A stretch of DNA of 64,000 nt from Agrobacterium sp. RAC06 (GTDB taxonomy: Bacteria > Pseudomonadota > Alphaproteobacteria > Rhizobiales > Rhizobiaceae). The translations under genes were made by a program, and so were the position numbers. The stretch spans positions 4,217,501 to 4,281,500 of the forward strand of contig NZ_CP016499.1 of the NCBI RefSeq assembly GCF_001713475.1, given 5' to 3'. The notes below the pieces were generated by a model, which searched no databases, was not told where the DNA came from, and worked only from the letters and a program-made list of their open reading frames with translations. Shown here piece by piece: positions 1-11,009 of this stretch (the stretch's first letter is position 1; every line of letters starts with the position of its first letter).

Positions 1-147
1 CTTGCCGATCACCACCCGGTGGCGGTGTCCGCCGCGGCGGAAGATCGTGCCGGCGGCAATGCCGACACGCATGGCGAGGTCGGGTGTCATGGGGAAGCGG
101 TTGGAGAGGCCGCGAATACCGTCCGTGCCGAAGTAACGACGTGTCAT
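1..147 (-). CDS. glmM: Phosphoglucosamine mutase, N-terminal part only
   Basis: Forty-nine codons run off the left edge of the window. The start [13 protein letters not shown] and the following [14 protein letters not shown] match the N-terminus of bacterial GlmM, which converts glucosamine-6-phosphate to glucosamine-1-phosphate for UDP-GlcNAc, peptidoglycan and LPS synthesis. The ATG at 145-147 has an AAGGAA ribosome site about 6 bases upstream. The catalytic serine loop lies outside the window. It sits downstream of ftsH in the same direction, an arrangement common in rhizobia and also seen in enterobacteria (ftsH-folP-glmM). A terminator-like hairpin between ftsH and glmM suggests separate transcription. 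Confidence 0.88.
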   Translation of the reverse strand, partial: MTRRYFGTDGIRGLSNRFPMTPDLAMRVGIAAGTIFRRGGHRHRVVIGK

Positions 148-344
148 CAAGTGTTCCTTCAAGTCCATTTCGCTGGCGGTCGCTGCACGTGATCAGCCAG
201 GAGCGATCATGCATGGGCCCGCGGTTGGCTGCTCATGCCATAGAACGCGACGAAGAACACGTAAAATAGCGCTAAAGCTCATTACATGCCGTTACTGCCG
301 GAAGGGTCATCCACCGGATTTTGCGGCCAAGGTCCGTTGCTTAC

Positions 345-375
345 AAAAAAGGCCACCCGGTCGGGGGTGGCCTTT
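345..375 (-). terminator. Rho-independent terminator after ftsH
   Basis: On the minus strand an 8-bp GC-rich stem (GGCCACCC pairing with GGGTGGCC, extended by A-T pairs) has a 6-base loop and is followed by TTTTTT. It begins 23 bases after the ftsH stop. The rest of 148-397 shows no gene; it must hold the glmM promoter, which I could not place with confidence. Confidence 0.85.
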
Positions 376-397
376 GGCTGTTTGTGGAGGCTCGTAA

Positions 398-2329
<1,932 letters not shown>

Positions 2330-2380
2330 TGAACTCCCCGAACCTGTGGTGCGGGACGAAGCCCCGCAGAATTACTCTCT

Positions 2381-2409
2381 AACATAGGATCGCGCCGCAT
2401 CCTTGCCAA
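2381..2409 (-). promoter_or_regulatory. Predicted ftsH promoter
   Basis: On the minus strand TTGGCA (-35, 2404-2409) and TATGTT (-10, 2381-2386) are separated by exactly 17 bases. The context CCTTGGCA...CCTATGTT also resembles rhizobial RpoH promoters (CTTGAA...CCATNT), so heat-shock control is plausible. The predicted leader contains a short hairpin, GCGGG/CCCGC at 2351-2367. Confidence 0.5.
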
Positions 2410-2449
2410 GGCAAACGGGGCGTCGCAGATCGTTTTCCGTCAATAAGTC

Positions 2450-3775
2450 TTAAATCGGACATGCGGGGCTCGGATCCACGCCTATCAACGTGGCAATCAT
2501 GTCGGCCAATGGCTGGTCGAAACAGGGCATGAAGTCGCCATAGAGCGAGAGCCGCGGGGTTGCCGTCACGGCTGCGCCCTCAGTGTGTCGAACCTCTTTG
2601 TTTTCAATGATTTGTGGTGCGTTTTCCTGCAGTGCAGAGCGGATCGAACCGGGTAAGGTGCGATCGATTGTGGGTGCCGGACCGCCCGTAACCGTGATCT
2701 CGCTGTCGCTCGAATTCACGATTGTGTAGCGGCCGTCCCAGATGCTGGTCGCACCGGGCGCAAGCGACAGCGGCAAAAGACCGCGCCTTTCGCGCACGAG
2801 ATGGAGCCGGTCGCGTCGTCGAATGACCAGGGTACCCGACAGGGTCAGGCGAAAATCCGAGCCGTCGTCCAGTTTGAGGCTGAGCCGCGCGAGGCTGTCG
2901 GCACCGGGACGATGCGGCTTACCACCCAGCACGGCTACGAGTGCGCCGAGGGCATGATCGCGGATCCCTTTCTCCAAATGTCTGGAGGCATCCAGCGACA
3001 CGCTCACCAGCATTGCGGGGCCAGCAGTCGCATGGCGCTTCAGCCAGTCTGCCGCTTTTGCCGAAAGCGATGTTCTTTGTCCGACGGCAGCGTCGATCGT
3101 TGCGGCATCGAGTGTCTGAGCCGCGCGCCGGGTCCGGACCCGCTCGTAGCGGGGGTCGTCATTGCTCGGGTCATCGATCCAGCTCCGGCCATCGGCCTCG
3201 AGACAATTGCGGATCGCTGTGCGGCGGGTGCGCAGAAGCGGACGGAGGATCCAGAGGTGGCCGGCGTAAAGCGTGGCCGGCGCCATGCCGCTAAGACCGA
3301 GGACTGAGTCTGCGGAGCGATCCAAGCGCATGGCCACGGTCTCGATCTGATCATCCAGCGTATGGCCGGTGACGATCGCGTCCGCTTTGAGGATGTCTGC
3401 TGCATGGGCGAGCAACCGATAACGCGCTTCGCGCGCTGCTGCGGAGAGGCCGCTCTTGGGTTTCTCGCCGGACCAGCGCTCGATCCGATGCGGGATGCCG
3501 AGTTCTCGGCAGAGTTCCGAGACCTCGCCGGCCTCGTCGGCAGCTTCCGGCCTCAGGCCATGATCAATCGTTGCGGCGGAGAGTGTGTGGCGGTGGGGAT
3601 AGGTCTGCCCGTCGATCGCGCGCTTCAGGAACAAGAGAAGTCCGAGCGAATCGCTGCCACCGGATACGGCAACGAGAAGGCGCATGGGACGGTTGAGCGA
3701 GACGAGAAATTCTTGGATCGCGGCTTCGGGCATAAGTTCGGGGAGTGAAGATCCTGCCGCGAGCGGGGCGCTCAT
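2450..3775 (-). CDS. tilS: tRNA(Ile)-lysidine synthase TilS
   Basis: TilS ligates lysine to C34 of tRNA-Ile(CAU), changing its decoding from AUG to AUA, and is essential in most bacteria. The PP-loop ATP pyrophosphatase motif SGGSDS lies at residues 38-43, followed by the conserved N-type ATPase core to about residue 220. The remaining C-terminal half is poorly conserved, as usual. Length is 441 residues. The ATG overlaps the stop of cpoB by one base (TGATG), so the two genes are probably translationally coupled. Genes for Tol-Pal, CpoB, TilS and FtsH keep this order across Rhizobiales. Confidence 0.95.
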   Translation of the reverse strand: MSAPLAAGSSLPELMPEAAIQEFLVSLNRPMRLLVAVSGGSDSLGLLLFLKRAIDGQTYPHRHTLSAATIDHGLRPEAADEAGEVSELCRELGIPHRIERWSGEKPKSGLSAAAREARYRLLAHAADILKADAIVTGHTLDDQIETVAMRLDRSADSVLGLSGMAPATLYAGHLWILRPLLRTRRTAIRNCLEADGRSWIDDPSNDDPRYERVRTRRAAQTLDAATIDAAVGQRTSLSAKAADWLKRHATAGPAMLVSVSLDASRHLEKGIRDHALGALVAVLGGKPHRPGADSLARLSLKLDDGSDFRLTLSGTLVIRRRDRLHLVRERRGLLPLSLAPGATSIWDGRYTIVNSSDSEITVTGGPAPTIDRTLPGSIRSALQENAPQIIENKEVRHTEGAAVTATPRLSLYGDFMPCFDQPLADMIATLIGVDPSPACPI

Positions 3776-4773
3776 CAGCAGCCGAGGCGTTTCTGCTCGC
3801 TCGCAACCTTGGAGACGACAGCGCGAGAAGCCTTGGGGTAACGCTTGGAGACTTCACGCAGCGTTGCGCAGGCTGTCTCGTTATTGTCGAGGGCGGCGAG
3901 CGACATGCCGAGCTTCAGCAGCATCTCAGGCGCCTTGGGCGAGGTGTTGTAGGTCTGATGGGCGTTGAGGAAGGTCTTGGCCGCTTCGTTGTAATTGCCC
4001 TGAGAATAGAGCGCTTCACCGAGCCAGAAATTGGCATCAGCGATTCTCGCGCTGCTCGGATAGGCCGCGATGAAATCGCGGAACTCGCTTTCGGCCAGCG
4101 AATAGTCGCCTGACAGCACATGGGCATAGGCAATCTGGTAGACGTCGCTCTCGGAATTGAGCGAGGCGGTCTGCTGCGGCGCGGACTGCGGCGTCGCCGA
4201 GGGTGCCGTGACGCCGGTATCGACGCCGGGCAGGGCGGTGGAGCTGTTGTTCAATGCATCCTGATTGAGCGTGGCCGTTACGGGCATTCCGTTTTCGTCG
4301 AGCGCAATGGAGCCCAGCGTCTGTTCGCCGGGTGCCGTGCCTGGCGACTGGCCGAGACCGGAAGCGTCGGCGGTTACGCCGACGTCCGGGGTTTCGGTGA
4401 TGATTTCAGCAACCGAATCCTGCTGTCCGTCGCCGTTCGCAGGACGGGTCAGCGAGCCGCTCTTCTTTTCGAGATCCTGGAAGCGGAATTCGTTGTCTTC
4501 CTGCTGCTTGCGGATGGCTTCCTGCATTTGCAGAAGCTGGAAGGTCATTTCCTCGATCCGCCCGTTCAGGGCACGGATTTCTTCCTCAAGCTGCTGGACA
4601 CGCAAAGTCGGATCCGTCGCCTGAGCGAACTGGACTTCGGCCTTCGGCGTATGCCCGGGCGCAGCTTTCTGGCCGAGCTGGACATTCGGAAACAGCTGAA
4701 ATGCGTTTGCAGTTCCGCTCAGTCCCGTCAGCGAGGCCGTCGCAAGCAGAGCGGCCATCACAAGTTTGTTCAT
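3775..4773 (-). CDS. cpoB: Tol-Pal system protein CpoB (YbgF)
   Basis: This periplasmic coordinator of outer-membrane constriction and peptidoglycan synthesis has 332 residues. A signal peptide (MNKLVMAALL start) probably ends after TANA at residue 24. Residues 54-104 are rich in E, Q and hydrophobic heptads and form the trimerising coiled coil. After a low-complexity linker, TPR repeats run from about 208 to the end (YQIAYAHVLSGDYSLAESEF and two further copies). A reading frame extends 45 codons further upstream, but the ATG at 4773 is chosen because it starts the signal peptide and has AAGGA upstream. Its stop overlaps the tilS start. Confidence 0.93.
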   Translation of the reverse strand: MNKLVMAALLATASLTGLSGTANAFQLFPNVQLGQKAAPGHTPKAEVQFAQATDPTLRVQQLEEEIRALNGRIEEMTFQLLQMQEAIRKQQEDNEFRFQDLEKKSGSLTRPANGDGQQDSVAEIITETPDVGVTADASGLGQSPGTAPGEQTLGSIALDENGMPVTATLNQDALNNSSTALPGVDTGVTAPSATPQSAPQQTASLNSESDVYQIAYAHVLSGDYSLAESEFRDFIAAYPSSARIADANFWLGEALYSQGNYNEAAKTFLNAHQTYNTSPKAPEMLLKLGMSLAALDNNETACATLREVSKRYPKASRAVVSKVASEQKRLGC

Positions 4774-4879
4774 GTTCCTTCTTCCTGTTTTCGCGACGAA
4801 TTGCGCCGAACCAGCGCCGACAGGAGTTTTCCCAATTGCCTGCAAAAAGCAACCAAGTTCGGCCAAAGTATGGAGAAAT

Positions 4880-4905
4880 GTAAAAGGCGGCCCAAGGGCC
4901 GCCTT
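4880..4905 (-). terminator. Terminator-like hairpin between pal and cpoB
   Basis: A perfect 10-bp stem (AAGGCGGCCC/GGGCCGCCTT) with a two-base loop is followed on the minus strand by TTTTACATTT. It lies 30 bases after the pal stop and probably ends or attenuates the tol-pal transcript before cpoB. Confidence 0.7.
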
Positions 4906-4935
4906 CAAGCTCTGGTGATGCCGGTGTGAACCGGA

Positions 4936-5475
4936 TCACATGCCGGCGCCACCCAGAACGGTGACGGCGCGGCGGTTTTGCGACCAGCAGGAAATGTCGT
5001 CGCAAACCGCGACCGGACGTTCCTTGCCGTAGGAAATGGTCTTCAGGCGCTGAGCTGGAACGCCACGCTGTGCGAGGTAGTCGCGGGTCGCCGCTGCACG
5101 GCGGGCACCGAGTGCGAGGTTGTATTCGCGCGTGCCGCGCTCGTCGGCGTGACCTTCGATCGTGATTGCGTAGTTCGGATAACGCTGCAGCCACTGTGCC
5201 TGACGATCGAGCGTCTGGGCGGCATCGGCGCGGATGGCGGTCGAGTCGGTGTCGAAGAAGATGCGGTCGCCAACGTTGACGGTGAAGTCCTGGGCAGAGC
5301 CCGGGGTGGCGGCGCCAGCGCCACCGGCGCCGAGGCCAAGTTCGCCGGCGCTGTTCGGCAGGTTCTTCTTGTTGGCGCAGCCGGCAAGAGCGAGGGCCAC
5401 TGCAAATGCGACCATGGCCGGATTGGTTGCCATCTTCTGCAGGCGGCTCTTGGCCGGGGAATGAATGCGGCTCAT
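4936..5475 (-). CDS. pal: Peptidoglycan-associated lipoprotein Pal
   Basis: Pal is the outer-membrane lipoprotein that binds peptidoglycan and TolB. The N-terminus has a hydrophobic stretch ending in the lipobox LAGC (Cys33), preceded by a longer basic region, a form typical of rhizobial Pal. After a Gly/Ala-rich linker, the OmpA-like domain occupies about 65-175 and contains TIEGHADERGTREYN and the LGARRA motif that bind diaminopimelate. Length is 179 residues. The start ATG is preceded by AAGGAG. It lies downstream of tolB with a hairpin between the two genes. Confidence 0.96.
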   Translation of the reverse strand: MSRIHSPAKSRLQKMATNPAMVAFAVALALAGCANKKNLPNSAGELGLGAGGAGAATPGSAQDFTVNVGDRIFFDTDSTAIRADAAQTLDRQAQWLQRYPNYAITIEGHADERGTREYNLALGARRAAATRDYLAQRGVPAQRLKTISYGKERPVAVCDDISCWSQNRRAVTVLGGAGM

Positions 5476-5609
5476 CGCCGGTCTCCTTGAATTCTCTGTT
5501 AGGGTTGCCGGAGCATAACCAATCGCGGTTAACCGGCTTCCAACAATTATGGTGAACGAAGCGTTAATTCTCGTCAGAAACAGTGCAATTGCAGGGCCTT
5601 TGAGGCGAG

Positions 5610-5633
5610 AAAGAGGCGCAAATGCGCCTCTTT
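5610..5633 (-). terminator. Hairpin in the tolB-pal gap
   Basis: An 11-bp inverted repeat (AAAGAGGCGCA and its complement, two-base spacer) lies 8 bases after the tolB stop. The minus-strand tail is TTTCTC, a poor U-tract. It may be a weak terminator or an RNA-processing/stability element that adjusts pal relative to tolB. Pal may also have its own promoter in 5476-5609. Confidence 0.5.
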
Positions 5634-5640
5634 CCAGTCA

Positions 5641-6945
5641 CTATTCCATCAGCGGCGACCAGGCCGGGTCGGAGGCGAAGGATGGCGTCTTCACCAATTG
5701 CTCGTTGTAGCCCGTAAGGTCGATCGAGTAGAGCTGCGGTCCACCGGCGCCAGCGTTCTGGCGGAAGAACATCAGCACGCGGCCGTTCGGTGCCCAGGTC
5801 GGGCCTTCGTTGTGGAAGCCCGTGGTCAGGATGCGCTCGCCGGAACCGTCGGTCTTCATGACGCCGATCGAGAACTTGCCGCCGGACTGCTTGGTGAAGG
5901 CGATCAGATCGCCACGGGGCGACCAGACCGGTGTCGAGTAGGAACCGTCACCGAAGGAAATGCGGCGCTGGCCGGAGCCGTCGGCACCCATGACATAAAG
6001 TTGCTGGCGGCCGCCACGGTCGCTTTCGAAGACGATCTGGCTTCCGTCAGGCGAATAGGACGGCGATGTGTCAATCGCGGCCGTATTCGTCAGGCGTGTC
6101 GTGGTGCGCGAGCGCAGGTCCATCGTGTAGATGTTGGCGTTGCCGTCCTGCTGCAGGCTCATGATGACCCGCTGGCCATCGGGAGAGAAGCGTGGCGCAA
6201 AGGTCATGCCGGGGAAATTGCCGACCACTTCGCGGGCGCCTGTTTCCAGCTGCAGGAGATAGACGCGCGGCTGCTGGCCTTCGAACGACATGTAGGTGAT
6301 TTCCTGGCGGCTCGGCGAGAAGCGCGGCGTCAGGACGATGTCGTTGCTGTTGGTCAGCATGCGGATGTTCTCGCCGTCCTGGTCCATGATGGCCAGCTGG
6401 CGCTTGCGGTCGGTCTTCGGGCCGCTTTCCGAGACGAAGACGACACGGGTGTCGAAATAGCCCTTTTCGCCGGTGATGCGCTCATAGATCGCGTCGGCGA
6501 TCATGTGGGCGACACGGCGCCAGTTCTTCGGATCGGTGAAGAACTGCTGGCCGGTCATCTGCTGGCCACCGAAGGTATCCCAGAGGCGGAATTCGGCGCG
6601 CAGGCGGCCATCGGGCTCACGCACGATGCGGCCGACAACCAGGGCCTCGGCCTTCAGGGCTGTCCAGTCGGGAAAGCGCGGTGCCTGGTCAGGGTTCTGG
6701 ATCCGCTCGATGAAAGCGGCACGGTTGACCGGGGCGAAGAGGCCCGAGCGCTTCAAGTCGGCTTCCACGACCGCAGAGATCTGCGCGCCGATGCCGTCTG
6801 CCGAGATGAAGTCGGTGATGGCGATCGGCAGCGGCTGGACGTTGCCGCGGTTGATGTTGATTTCAACGGCTGCGTTTGCAGGCGCCACGAAGGCAGATGC
6901 CATGCCGGCACAGACCAGCAGAATTCGGAGGAGGAGAGTTTTCAT
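5641..6945 (-). CDS. tolB: Tol-Pal system beta-propeller protein TolB
   Basis: TolB is the periplasmic partner that links Pal to TolA. The predicted protein has 434 residues with a signal peptide ([10 protein letters not shown] start, cleavage near PANAA). The N-terminal domain extends to about 160. Six PD40-type repeats with the core xPxxSPxG follow ([52 protein letters not shown]) and form the six-bladed propeller. The ATG at 6945 is preferred to an in-frame TTG nine bases upstream because the AAAGG ribosome site is 10 bases from the ATG and too close to the TTG. It starts 21 bases after tolA. Confidence 0.95.
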   Translation of the reverse strand: MKTLLLRILLVCAGMASAFVAPANAAVEININRGNVQPLPIAITDFISADGIGAQISAVVEADLKRSGLFAPVNRAAFIERIQNPDQAPRFPDWTALKAEALVVGRIVREPDGRLRAEFRLWDTFGGQQMTGQQFFTDPKNWRRVAHMIADAIYERITGEKGYFDTRVVFVSESGPKTDRKRQLAIMDQDGENIRMLTNSNDIVLTPRFSPSRQEITYMSFEGQQPRVYLLQLETGAREVVGNFPGMTFAPRFSPDGQRVIMSLQQDGNANIYTMDLRSRTTTRLTNTAAIDTSPSYSPDGSQIVFESDRGGRQQLYVMGADGSGQRRISFGDGSYSTPVWSPRGDLIAFTKQSGGKFSIGVMKTDGSGERILTTGFHNEGPTWAPNGRVLMFFRQNAGAGGPQLYSIDLTGYNEQLVKTPSFASDPAWSPLME

Positions 6946-6966
6946 GCTTATCAAGCCTTTCAGCTC

Positions 6967-8001
6967 TTACATCAGTTCGCTGGGGTCGAAATTGACGACA
7001 ACTTCAGACCAAGCGTCGTATTTGTCCGGGGGCAGATTGGTGAAGGGGGCGGACTTGCGCACGGCGCGCACGGCGCCGCTCATGAGGACCTGTTGGGCCG
7101 AGGGCGAACCGCCAGTGGCAGTCGCCTCTGGTTCGCCGATCAGGGCGCCATTCTGGTCGAGGCGGAAGGTGACGCGGACGCGCACGTCGGCGGCATCCGC
7201 CATACCCGGCGTGATCAGCCAGTTGTCCTGGATGACGCCACGCAGCGCGTCCAGTTCGCTCTGGCTCAGTTTCGAGCCGCCGGTATCGGTGCGGCCGCCG
7301 AGTGCTTCCTGATCGGTAGAGCGTTTCGCACCACCGCCGGCAGCATCCGTCTTGTTGAGAAGGGCTGCCACTTCGTCGGCGTTGAAGTCGCTTTCCATCT
7401 GCGGTTTGGATTTCGCCGTTTCCTGCGCCTTGGTGTCCTGCTTGGCATCGGGCTTGGGCGCCGGCTTCTTTTCCGCCGGCTTGGCGATCTCGGGCTTCGG
7501 ACGCGCAGCCGGGATCGGCGCCTGCTCGGGCAGGGGGATCTCTTCGGCTACAGCTTCTTCCGCGGGTTGGGGCTCAGTGGGCTGGGGTTCCGGCTCCGGC
7601 GGCGGGGCCGTGTCTTCCTTGACCACTTCCTTCACCTCGTTCGCCTTTGGATCAGGCGTCGGCGCCGGTGTCTCGACCTTCTTTGGCGCGGCCGCGACTT
7701 CCTGTTCGACCGGACGCTTGGAGGGGGTCGGTGGTGATTTCAGATCGACGTCGTTGTCACCGATATTTTCGGCGGGCTCGGCAATCGCCGGCTTCTGGGT
7801 CGGCACGGGTGCGGATTTCTCCGCCAGCGGCGCGTCTGTCGAACCCTTCTGGATCTGGGTGAACTCCTCGATCGGAACGATATCGACCGGGAGCGTTTCC
7901 ATGGGGGCAAATTCGAGTTTTGCGGGCGAGCCGAGGCTCACCAGCGCCGCCGAGAGCGCCAGAGTGTGCAGAAGCGAGGATGTGAAGAGGCTGCCCTTCA
8001 T
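6967..8001 (-). CDS. tolA: TolA-like cell envelope protein
   Basis: This 344-residue protein sits in the TolA position between tolR and tolB and has its architecture. There is one N-terminal transmembrane segment (about 7-25), a long middle region rich in P, E, K and A (about 55-215), and a compact C-terminal domain of about 100 residues resembling TolA/TonB C-termini (VRVTFRLDQNGALIG). It should span the periplasm and transmit proton-motive force from TolQR to TolB-Pal. Sequence conservation in TolA is low, so identification relies on order and layout. The stop lies 21 bases before the tolB ATG. Confidence 0.88.
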   Translation of the reverse strand: MKGSLFTSSLLHTLALSAALVSLGSPAKLEFAPMETLPVDIVPIEEFTQIQKGSTDAPLAEKSAPVPTQKPAIAEPAENIGDNDVDLKSPPTPSKRPVEQEVAAAPKKVETPAPTPDPKANEVKEVVKEDTAPPPEPEPQPTEPQPAEEAVAEEIPLPEQAPIPAARPKPEIAKPAEKKPAPKPDAKQDTKAQETAKSKPQMESDFNADEVAALLNKTDAAGGGAKRSTDQEALGGRTDTGGSKLSQSELDALRGVIQDNWLITPGMADAADVRVRVTFRLDQNGALIGEPEATATGGSPSAQQVLMSGAVRAVRKSAPFTNLPPDKYDAWSEVVVNFDPSELM

Positions 8002-8011
8002 GTCCGTCCGA

Positions 8012-8464
8012 TCAGTTCTGCTGTTCCTGCAGGGTCACAAGACCAATATTGGTGAAACCTGCGGCCGAAATCCGCGCCATGACCTGCATGACGATGCCGT
8101 AGGTGGCGGCGGTATCGGCGCGCACGAAGATGCGTTCACTGTAGCCGGTGGTGGCGATCGCCTGCAGTTTCGGGACGACTTCCTCGATCGGGATCGCCGT
8201 TTCCTGCAGATAGATTTCGCCGGCCGGATTGACCGAGACGGTGATCGGCTGATTTTCGCTGCTCATCGCCTGGGCCTGGGTCTGTGGCAGGTCGATCGGC
8301 ACGCCAACGGTCATCATCGGGGCTGCGACCATGAAGATGATCAGCAGAACGAGGACGACGTCGACGAACGGCGTGACGTTGATTTCGCTGACGAGCGCGC
8401 GCTTTCCGCCCCGCCGTCCGCGGCGTCCGCCACCCTTGCTCCCTGATCCAACCGACATACCCAT
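8012..8464 (-). CDS. tolR: Tol-Pal system protein TolR
   Basis: This ExbD/TolR-family inner-membrane protein has 150 residues. A basic, Gly-rich cytoplasmic start (KGGGRRGRRGGKR) precedes a single transmembrane helix at about 32-52 in which Asp35 (TPFVDVVLVL) is the conserved proton-path residue. The remainder is the periplasmic domain. The ATG at 8464 has AGGAG eight bases upstream; a second ATG two codons later is possible. It lies 24 bases after tolQ and 10 before tolA. Confidence 0.95.
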   Translation of the reverse strand: MGMSVGSGSKGGGRRGRRGGKRALVSEINVTPFVDVVLVLLIIFMVAAPMMTVGVPIDLPQTQAQAMSSENQPITVSVNPAGEIYLQETAIPIEEVVPKLQAIATTGYSERIFVRADTAATYGIVMQVMARISAAGFTNIGLVTLQEQQN

Positions 8465-8488
8465 GATGCGTCTCCTGCCTTCCGGGCC

Positions 8489-9208
8489 TTACTGTGCTGC
8501 CTGGCGCGGCTGCAGCTTCTCGTCGATCTGGCGCGACAGGATGGCCGAGAATTCGTCTGCAAAGCCTTCCATGCGGGATGCGAGCTTGCCGGCCTCACCG
8601 GAGAACTTGTTGTAGGCGATGACGGCCGGGATAGCGGCGATCAGGCCGATGGCGGTCGCGAGCAGTGCTTCGGCGATACCGGGGGCGACGACTGCAAGGC
8701 TTGCATTGTTCGAGCCGGCAATTGCCTGGAAGGAGGTCATGATACCGATTACGGTACCGAAAAGGCCGATGAAGGGGCCGGCCGAACCGATGGTGGCCAG
8801 AGACGACAGACGCGATTCGAGCGCTTCGGATTCGCGTGCCATGGTCACATCCATGGCGCGGTCGATGCGCATCTGCAGGCCGATAGGCGAACGGGCGCCG
8901 CGCTCGAAGCTCTTCTTCCATTCGCGCATGGCGGCGACGAAGATGGCGGCAAGGCCGGTATTGCTGCGCTCGGCAAGCGTGCGATACAGCTCTTCCAGCG
9001 ACTGGCCGGACCAGAAGACCTGTTCGAACTGGTCGAACTGGCGTCGCGCGCGGGCATAGCTCACATATTTGTCGATGACGATTGCCCAGGTCCAGACGGA
9101 GGCGGCCACCAAGCCGATCATGACCAGCTTGACGATCAGGCCTGCCTGCATGAAGAGGCCCCAAAGGCTCACATCATGCGCTGCTGCAGCCATTCCAACT
9201 TGTTCCAT
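8489..9208 (-). CDS. tolQ: Tol-Pal system protein TolQ
   Basis: TolQ is the MotA/TolQ/ExbB-family channel component that, with TolR, energises TolA. The predicted protein has 239 residues and three transmembrane segments: one near residues 14-38 and two in the C-terminal third containing the conserved GPFIGLFGTVIGIM and LLATAIGLIAAIPAV stretches. The ATG at 9208 is chosen over an upstream TTG because GGGGAA stands 9 bases before it. The 9209-9454 gap upstream has a dyad (CGCCCGGT/ACCGGGCG, 9234-9256) in the probable leader, and no clear promoter I would commit to. Confidence 0.95.
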   Translation of the reverse strand: MEQVGMAAAAHDVSLWGLFMQAGLIVKLVMIGLVAASVWTWAIVIDKYVSYARARRQFDQFEQVFWSGQSLEELYRTLAERSNTGLAAIFVAAMREWKKSFERGARSPIGLQMRIDRAMDVTMARESEALESRLSSLATIGSAGPFIGLFGTVIGIMTSFQAIAGSNNASLAVVAPGIAEALLATAIGLIAAIPAVIAYNKFSGEAGKLASRMEGFADEFSAILSRQIDEKLQPRQAAQ

Positions 9209-9454
9209 CGCCTTCAATTCCCCGAAATCCAAACGCCCGGTGGGTTGGACCGGGCGGTGACATGAGCTCTACTGGTGGAAAATGTTTGCGGTCGCAGCCG
9301 CCGAAACCCTTTTCCCGCCTTAGCTCCCAGAGTGCTTCTGGTATGAAAATTTGGTCAAAGGAAGGCGTGCGATGCACAAACTTCCAGCCTCCGAGTAAGA
9401 CCCGATTAAGGTTAAAAAGGGGTTACCGCAGAGCTCGCTCAGGGCTTTGTGAAG

Positions 9455-9895
9455 TCAGGTGAGGAACTGCCTGGCGAGATCGTCCGGCAGGCGTCTGGGG
9501 CGGCCGTTGCGATTGACGACAGCGATCACGACCTTTGCCGCGATCAGCAACTGATCCGTGCGGCGGATCTCCTGTTGCAGGATCATCTTGGCGCCCCCGG
9601 CCTTCTCCGTTCGCGTCACGACAGTGATGATGTCATCCATGCGGGCAGGGGCTTTGAAATCGATCTCCATCCGATGAACCATGAAAGCGAGGCCTTCGTC
9701 GGATGTCTCGAAAAGGGTCGATTGCTCGACACCGAGACAGCGCAGATAGTCGGTCCGGGCGCGCTCCATGAAATGGAGGTAACGGGCATGATAGACGGCA
9801 CCGGAAAAATCGGTGTCTTCGTAGTAGACCCTCTGGATCAGGTGATGGCCGTCTGCTGTCAGTCTGCCGGAGAGCGATATTTCCATCGAAGACAT
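9455..9895 (-). CDS. ybgC: Tol-Pal-associated acyl-CoA thioesterase YbgC
   Basis: This 4-hydroxybenzoyl-CoA-thioesterase-type hotdog protein of 146 residues has the active-site signature YEDTDFSGAVYH at 25-36, with the catalytic aspartate at 29 and RARTDYLR following. YbgC hydrolyses short acyl-CoA or acyl-ACP and is the usual first gene of tol-pal operons. An alternative GTG start lies 10 codons upstream; the ATG at 9895 is preferred for its AGGGA site 5-6 bases upstream. The 246-base gap to tolQ is larger than in enterobacteria and may hold a separate promoter. Confidence 0.92.
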   Translation of the reverse strand: MSSMEISLSGRLTADGHHLIQRVYYEDTDFSGAVYHARYLHFMERARTDYLRCLGVEQSTLFETSDEGLAFMVHRMEIDFKAPARMDDIITVVTRTEKAGGAKMILQQEIRRTDQLLIAAKVVIAVVNRNGRPRRLPDDLARQFLT

Positions 9896-10027
9896 TGTCG
9901 TCCCTGGTCCTGCATGGGCGTGCACTGCTTGGTGCCTGCCCCGGTGATTTTGTCTTCAGGCGCATAGCAGAAAGTGCAGGAGCTTCGCAAACCAGGATGC
10001 GCCTGCTCGGCTATCCGCTTGGGCCAG

Positions 10028-10058
10028 ATAGAAAGGCCGGCCCTCGAGCGCCGGCCTT
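10028..10058 (-). terminator. Terminator-like hairpin after the membrane protein gene
   Basis: The inverted repeat AAGGCCGG/CCGGCCTT (10033-10040 and 10051-10058) lies 16 bases beyond the stop of the 10074-10739 gene and is followed on the minus strand by TTTCTATC. The weak U-tract makes efficiency uncertain. Confidence 0.55.
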
Positions 10059-10073
10059 CCGTTTCAGTCTTGA

Positions 10074-10739
10074 TCAGGAAAGCCCCATGACGGGTTCCGA
10101 CCGATCGCGCAGGCTTGATGGGTGTTCGGATCGCTGGTCGTCACCGAGCGCCAAAAGCATGAGCTGCGTCGCCAGCAAGGCCAGCGTGAGCAGCAGGGCA
10201 TAGGCAAGCAGGATCGTCGTCATCGGGACGACGAAATTGAGCTGCGGCATCGCCCCGAGAAGCAGGGGCACGTACCAGGAGGTGGCCGACAGGGCGCCTG
10301 AGGCAAAGAACAGGCTGCGCTGTCCGGTCGACATTCCGTCGAGCAGCGAGCGCCCGATCTGCGCTTTTACCTTGGGGAGTACGGCCATGTGCAGGAAGAC
10401 CCCGTTGATCGTCAGGATGAGGACGATCGTCATTTTGGCCCAGACCTTTTCATTCTCGAGCCGGATCGGATCGAAGGCGCTGTAATAGGCGAGAAAGCCA
10501 AGGCCTGTAATCCACAGGAGGATCAAGCCGGCATTGACGATGCGGGAACCGAAATGGAAGACGTTCCACTGGTCGCTCGTCACCTTGCCCTTTAGGAAAA
10601 ACTTCAGGATCATCAGGTCGAGAACGGTTGCCGCTCCCAGGCCCAAGGCAAGGCCTATGAAGTGGACAATGCGCAACCCCGTCTTGATGGATGCGGCGGG
10701 ATCGAGGCGTAAAGTATCGATAAGGTACATGAGGCCCAT
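10074..10739 (-). CDS. Integral membrane protein of unknown function
   Basis: This 221-residue protein has about six hydrophobic segments (near 20-40, 60-85, 95-115, 135-160 and two in 165-205) and short polar loops. I do not recognise a catalytic motif. Overall it resembles small rhizobial DUF membrane proteins found near tol or ruv loci, but I cannot name the family. The ATG at 10739 has AAGGA eight bases upstream. The 270-base gap before the DinB gene (10740-11009) carries a dyad TGCGGAA/TTCCGCA at 10802-10819 and no gene I can support. Confidence 0.75.
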   Translation of the reverse strand: MGLMYLIDTLRLDPAASIKTGLRIVHFIGLALGLGAATVLDLMILKFFLKGKVTSDQWNVFHFGSRIVNAGLILLWITGLGFLAYYSAFDPIRLENEKVWAKMTIVLILTINGVFLHMAVLPKVKAQIGRSLLDGMSTGQRSLFFASGALSATSWYVPLLLGAMPQLNFVVPMTTILLAYALLLTLALLATQLMLLALGDDQRSEHPSSLRDRSEPVMGLS

Positions 10740-11009
10740 AACGGGAATCCTTCAGGTTGTGCGAGGCCCCCACTTCCTCCTTCTGTCCAGTTTTACAGAC
10801 GTGCGGAACCATTTCCGCAAACGCCGGGCGTATGCTGACTGTGAGTTCAGGAATTACGCATTGCGTCGACTTAAGGGGCCGCACTTAACCTTAGGTCCAT
10901 CGCCTCATTACTGGCGTATATGGACGGAAAAGGGGCTGGCATGTGGCGTCATTATGATATGCAGATTGTCCGATGCACGCGCCCCGCAGATGCGTTGCGA
11001 CCTGCATTG

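Noticed and set aside
5698..7737. A 679-codon open frame antisense to tolB and tolA
   Set aside because: It crosses two confirmed genes and reads as low-complexity residues with no domain. The real genes have full family motifs.
10802..10819. TGCGGAA/TTCCGCA dyad as a terminator or ECF promoter
   Set aside because: No U-tract follows, and GGAAC there has no CGTT at the right distance.
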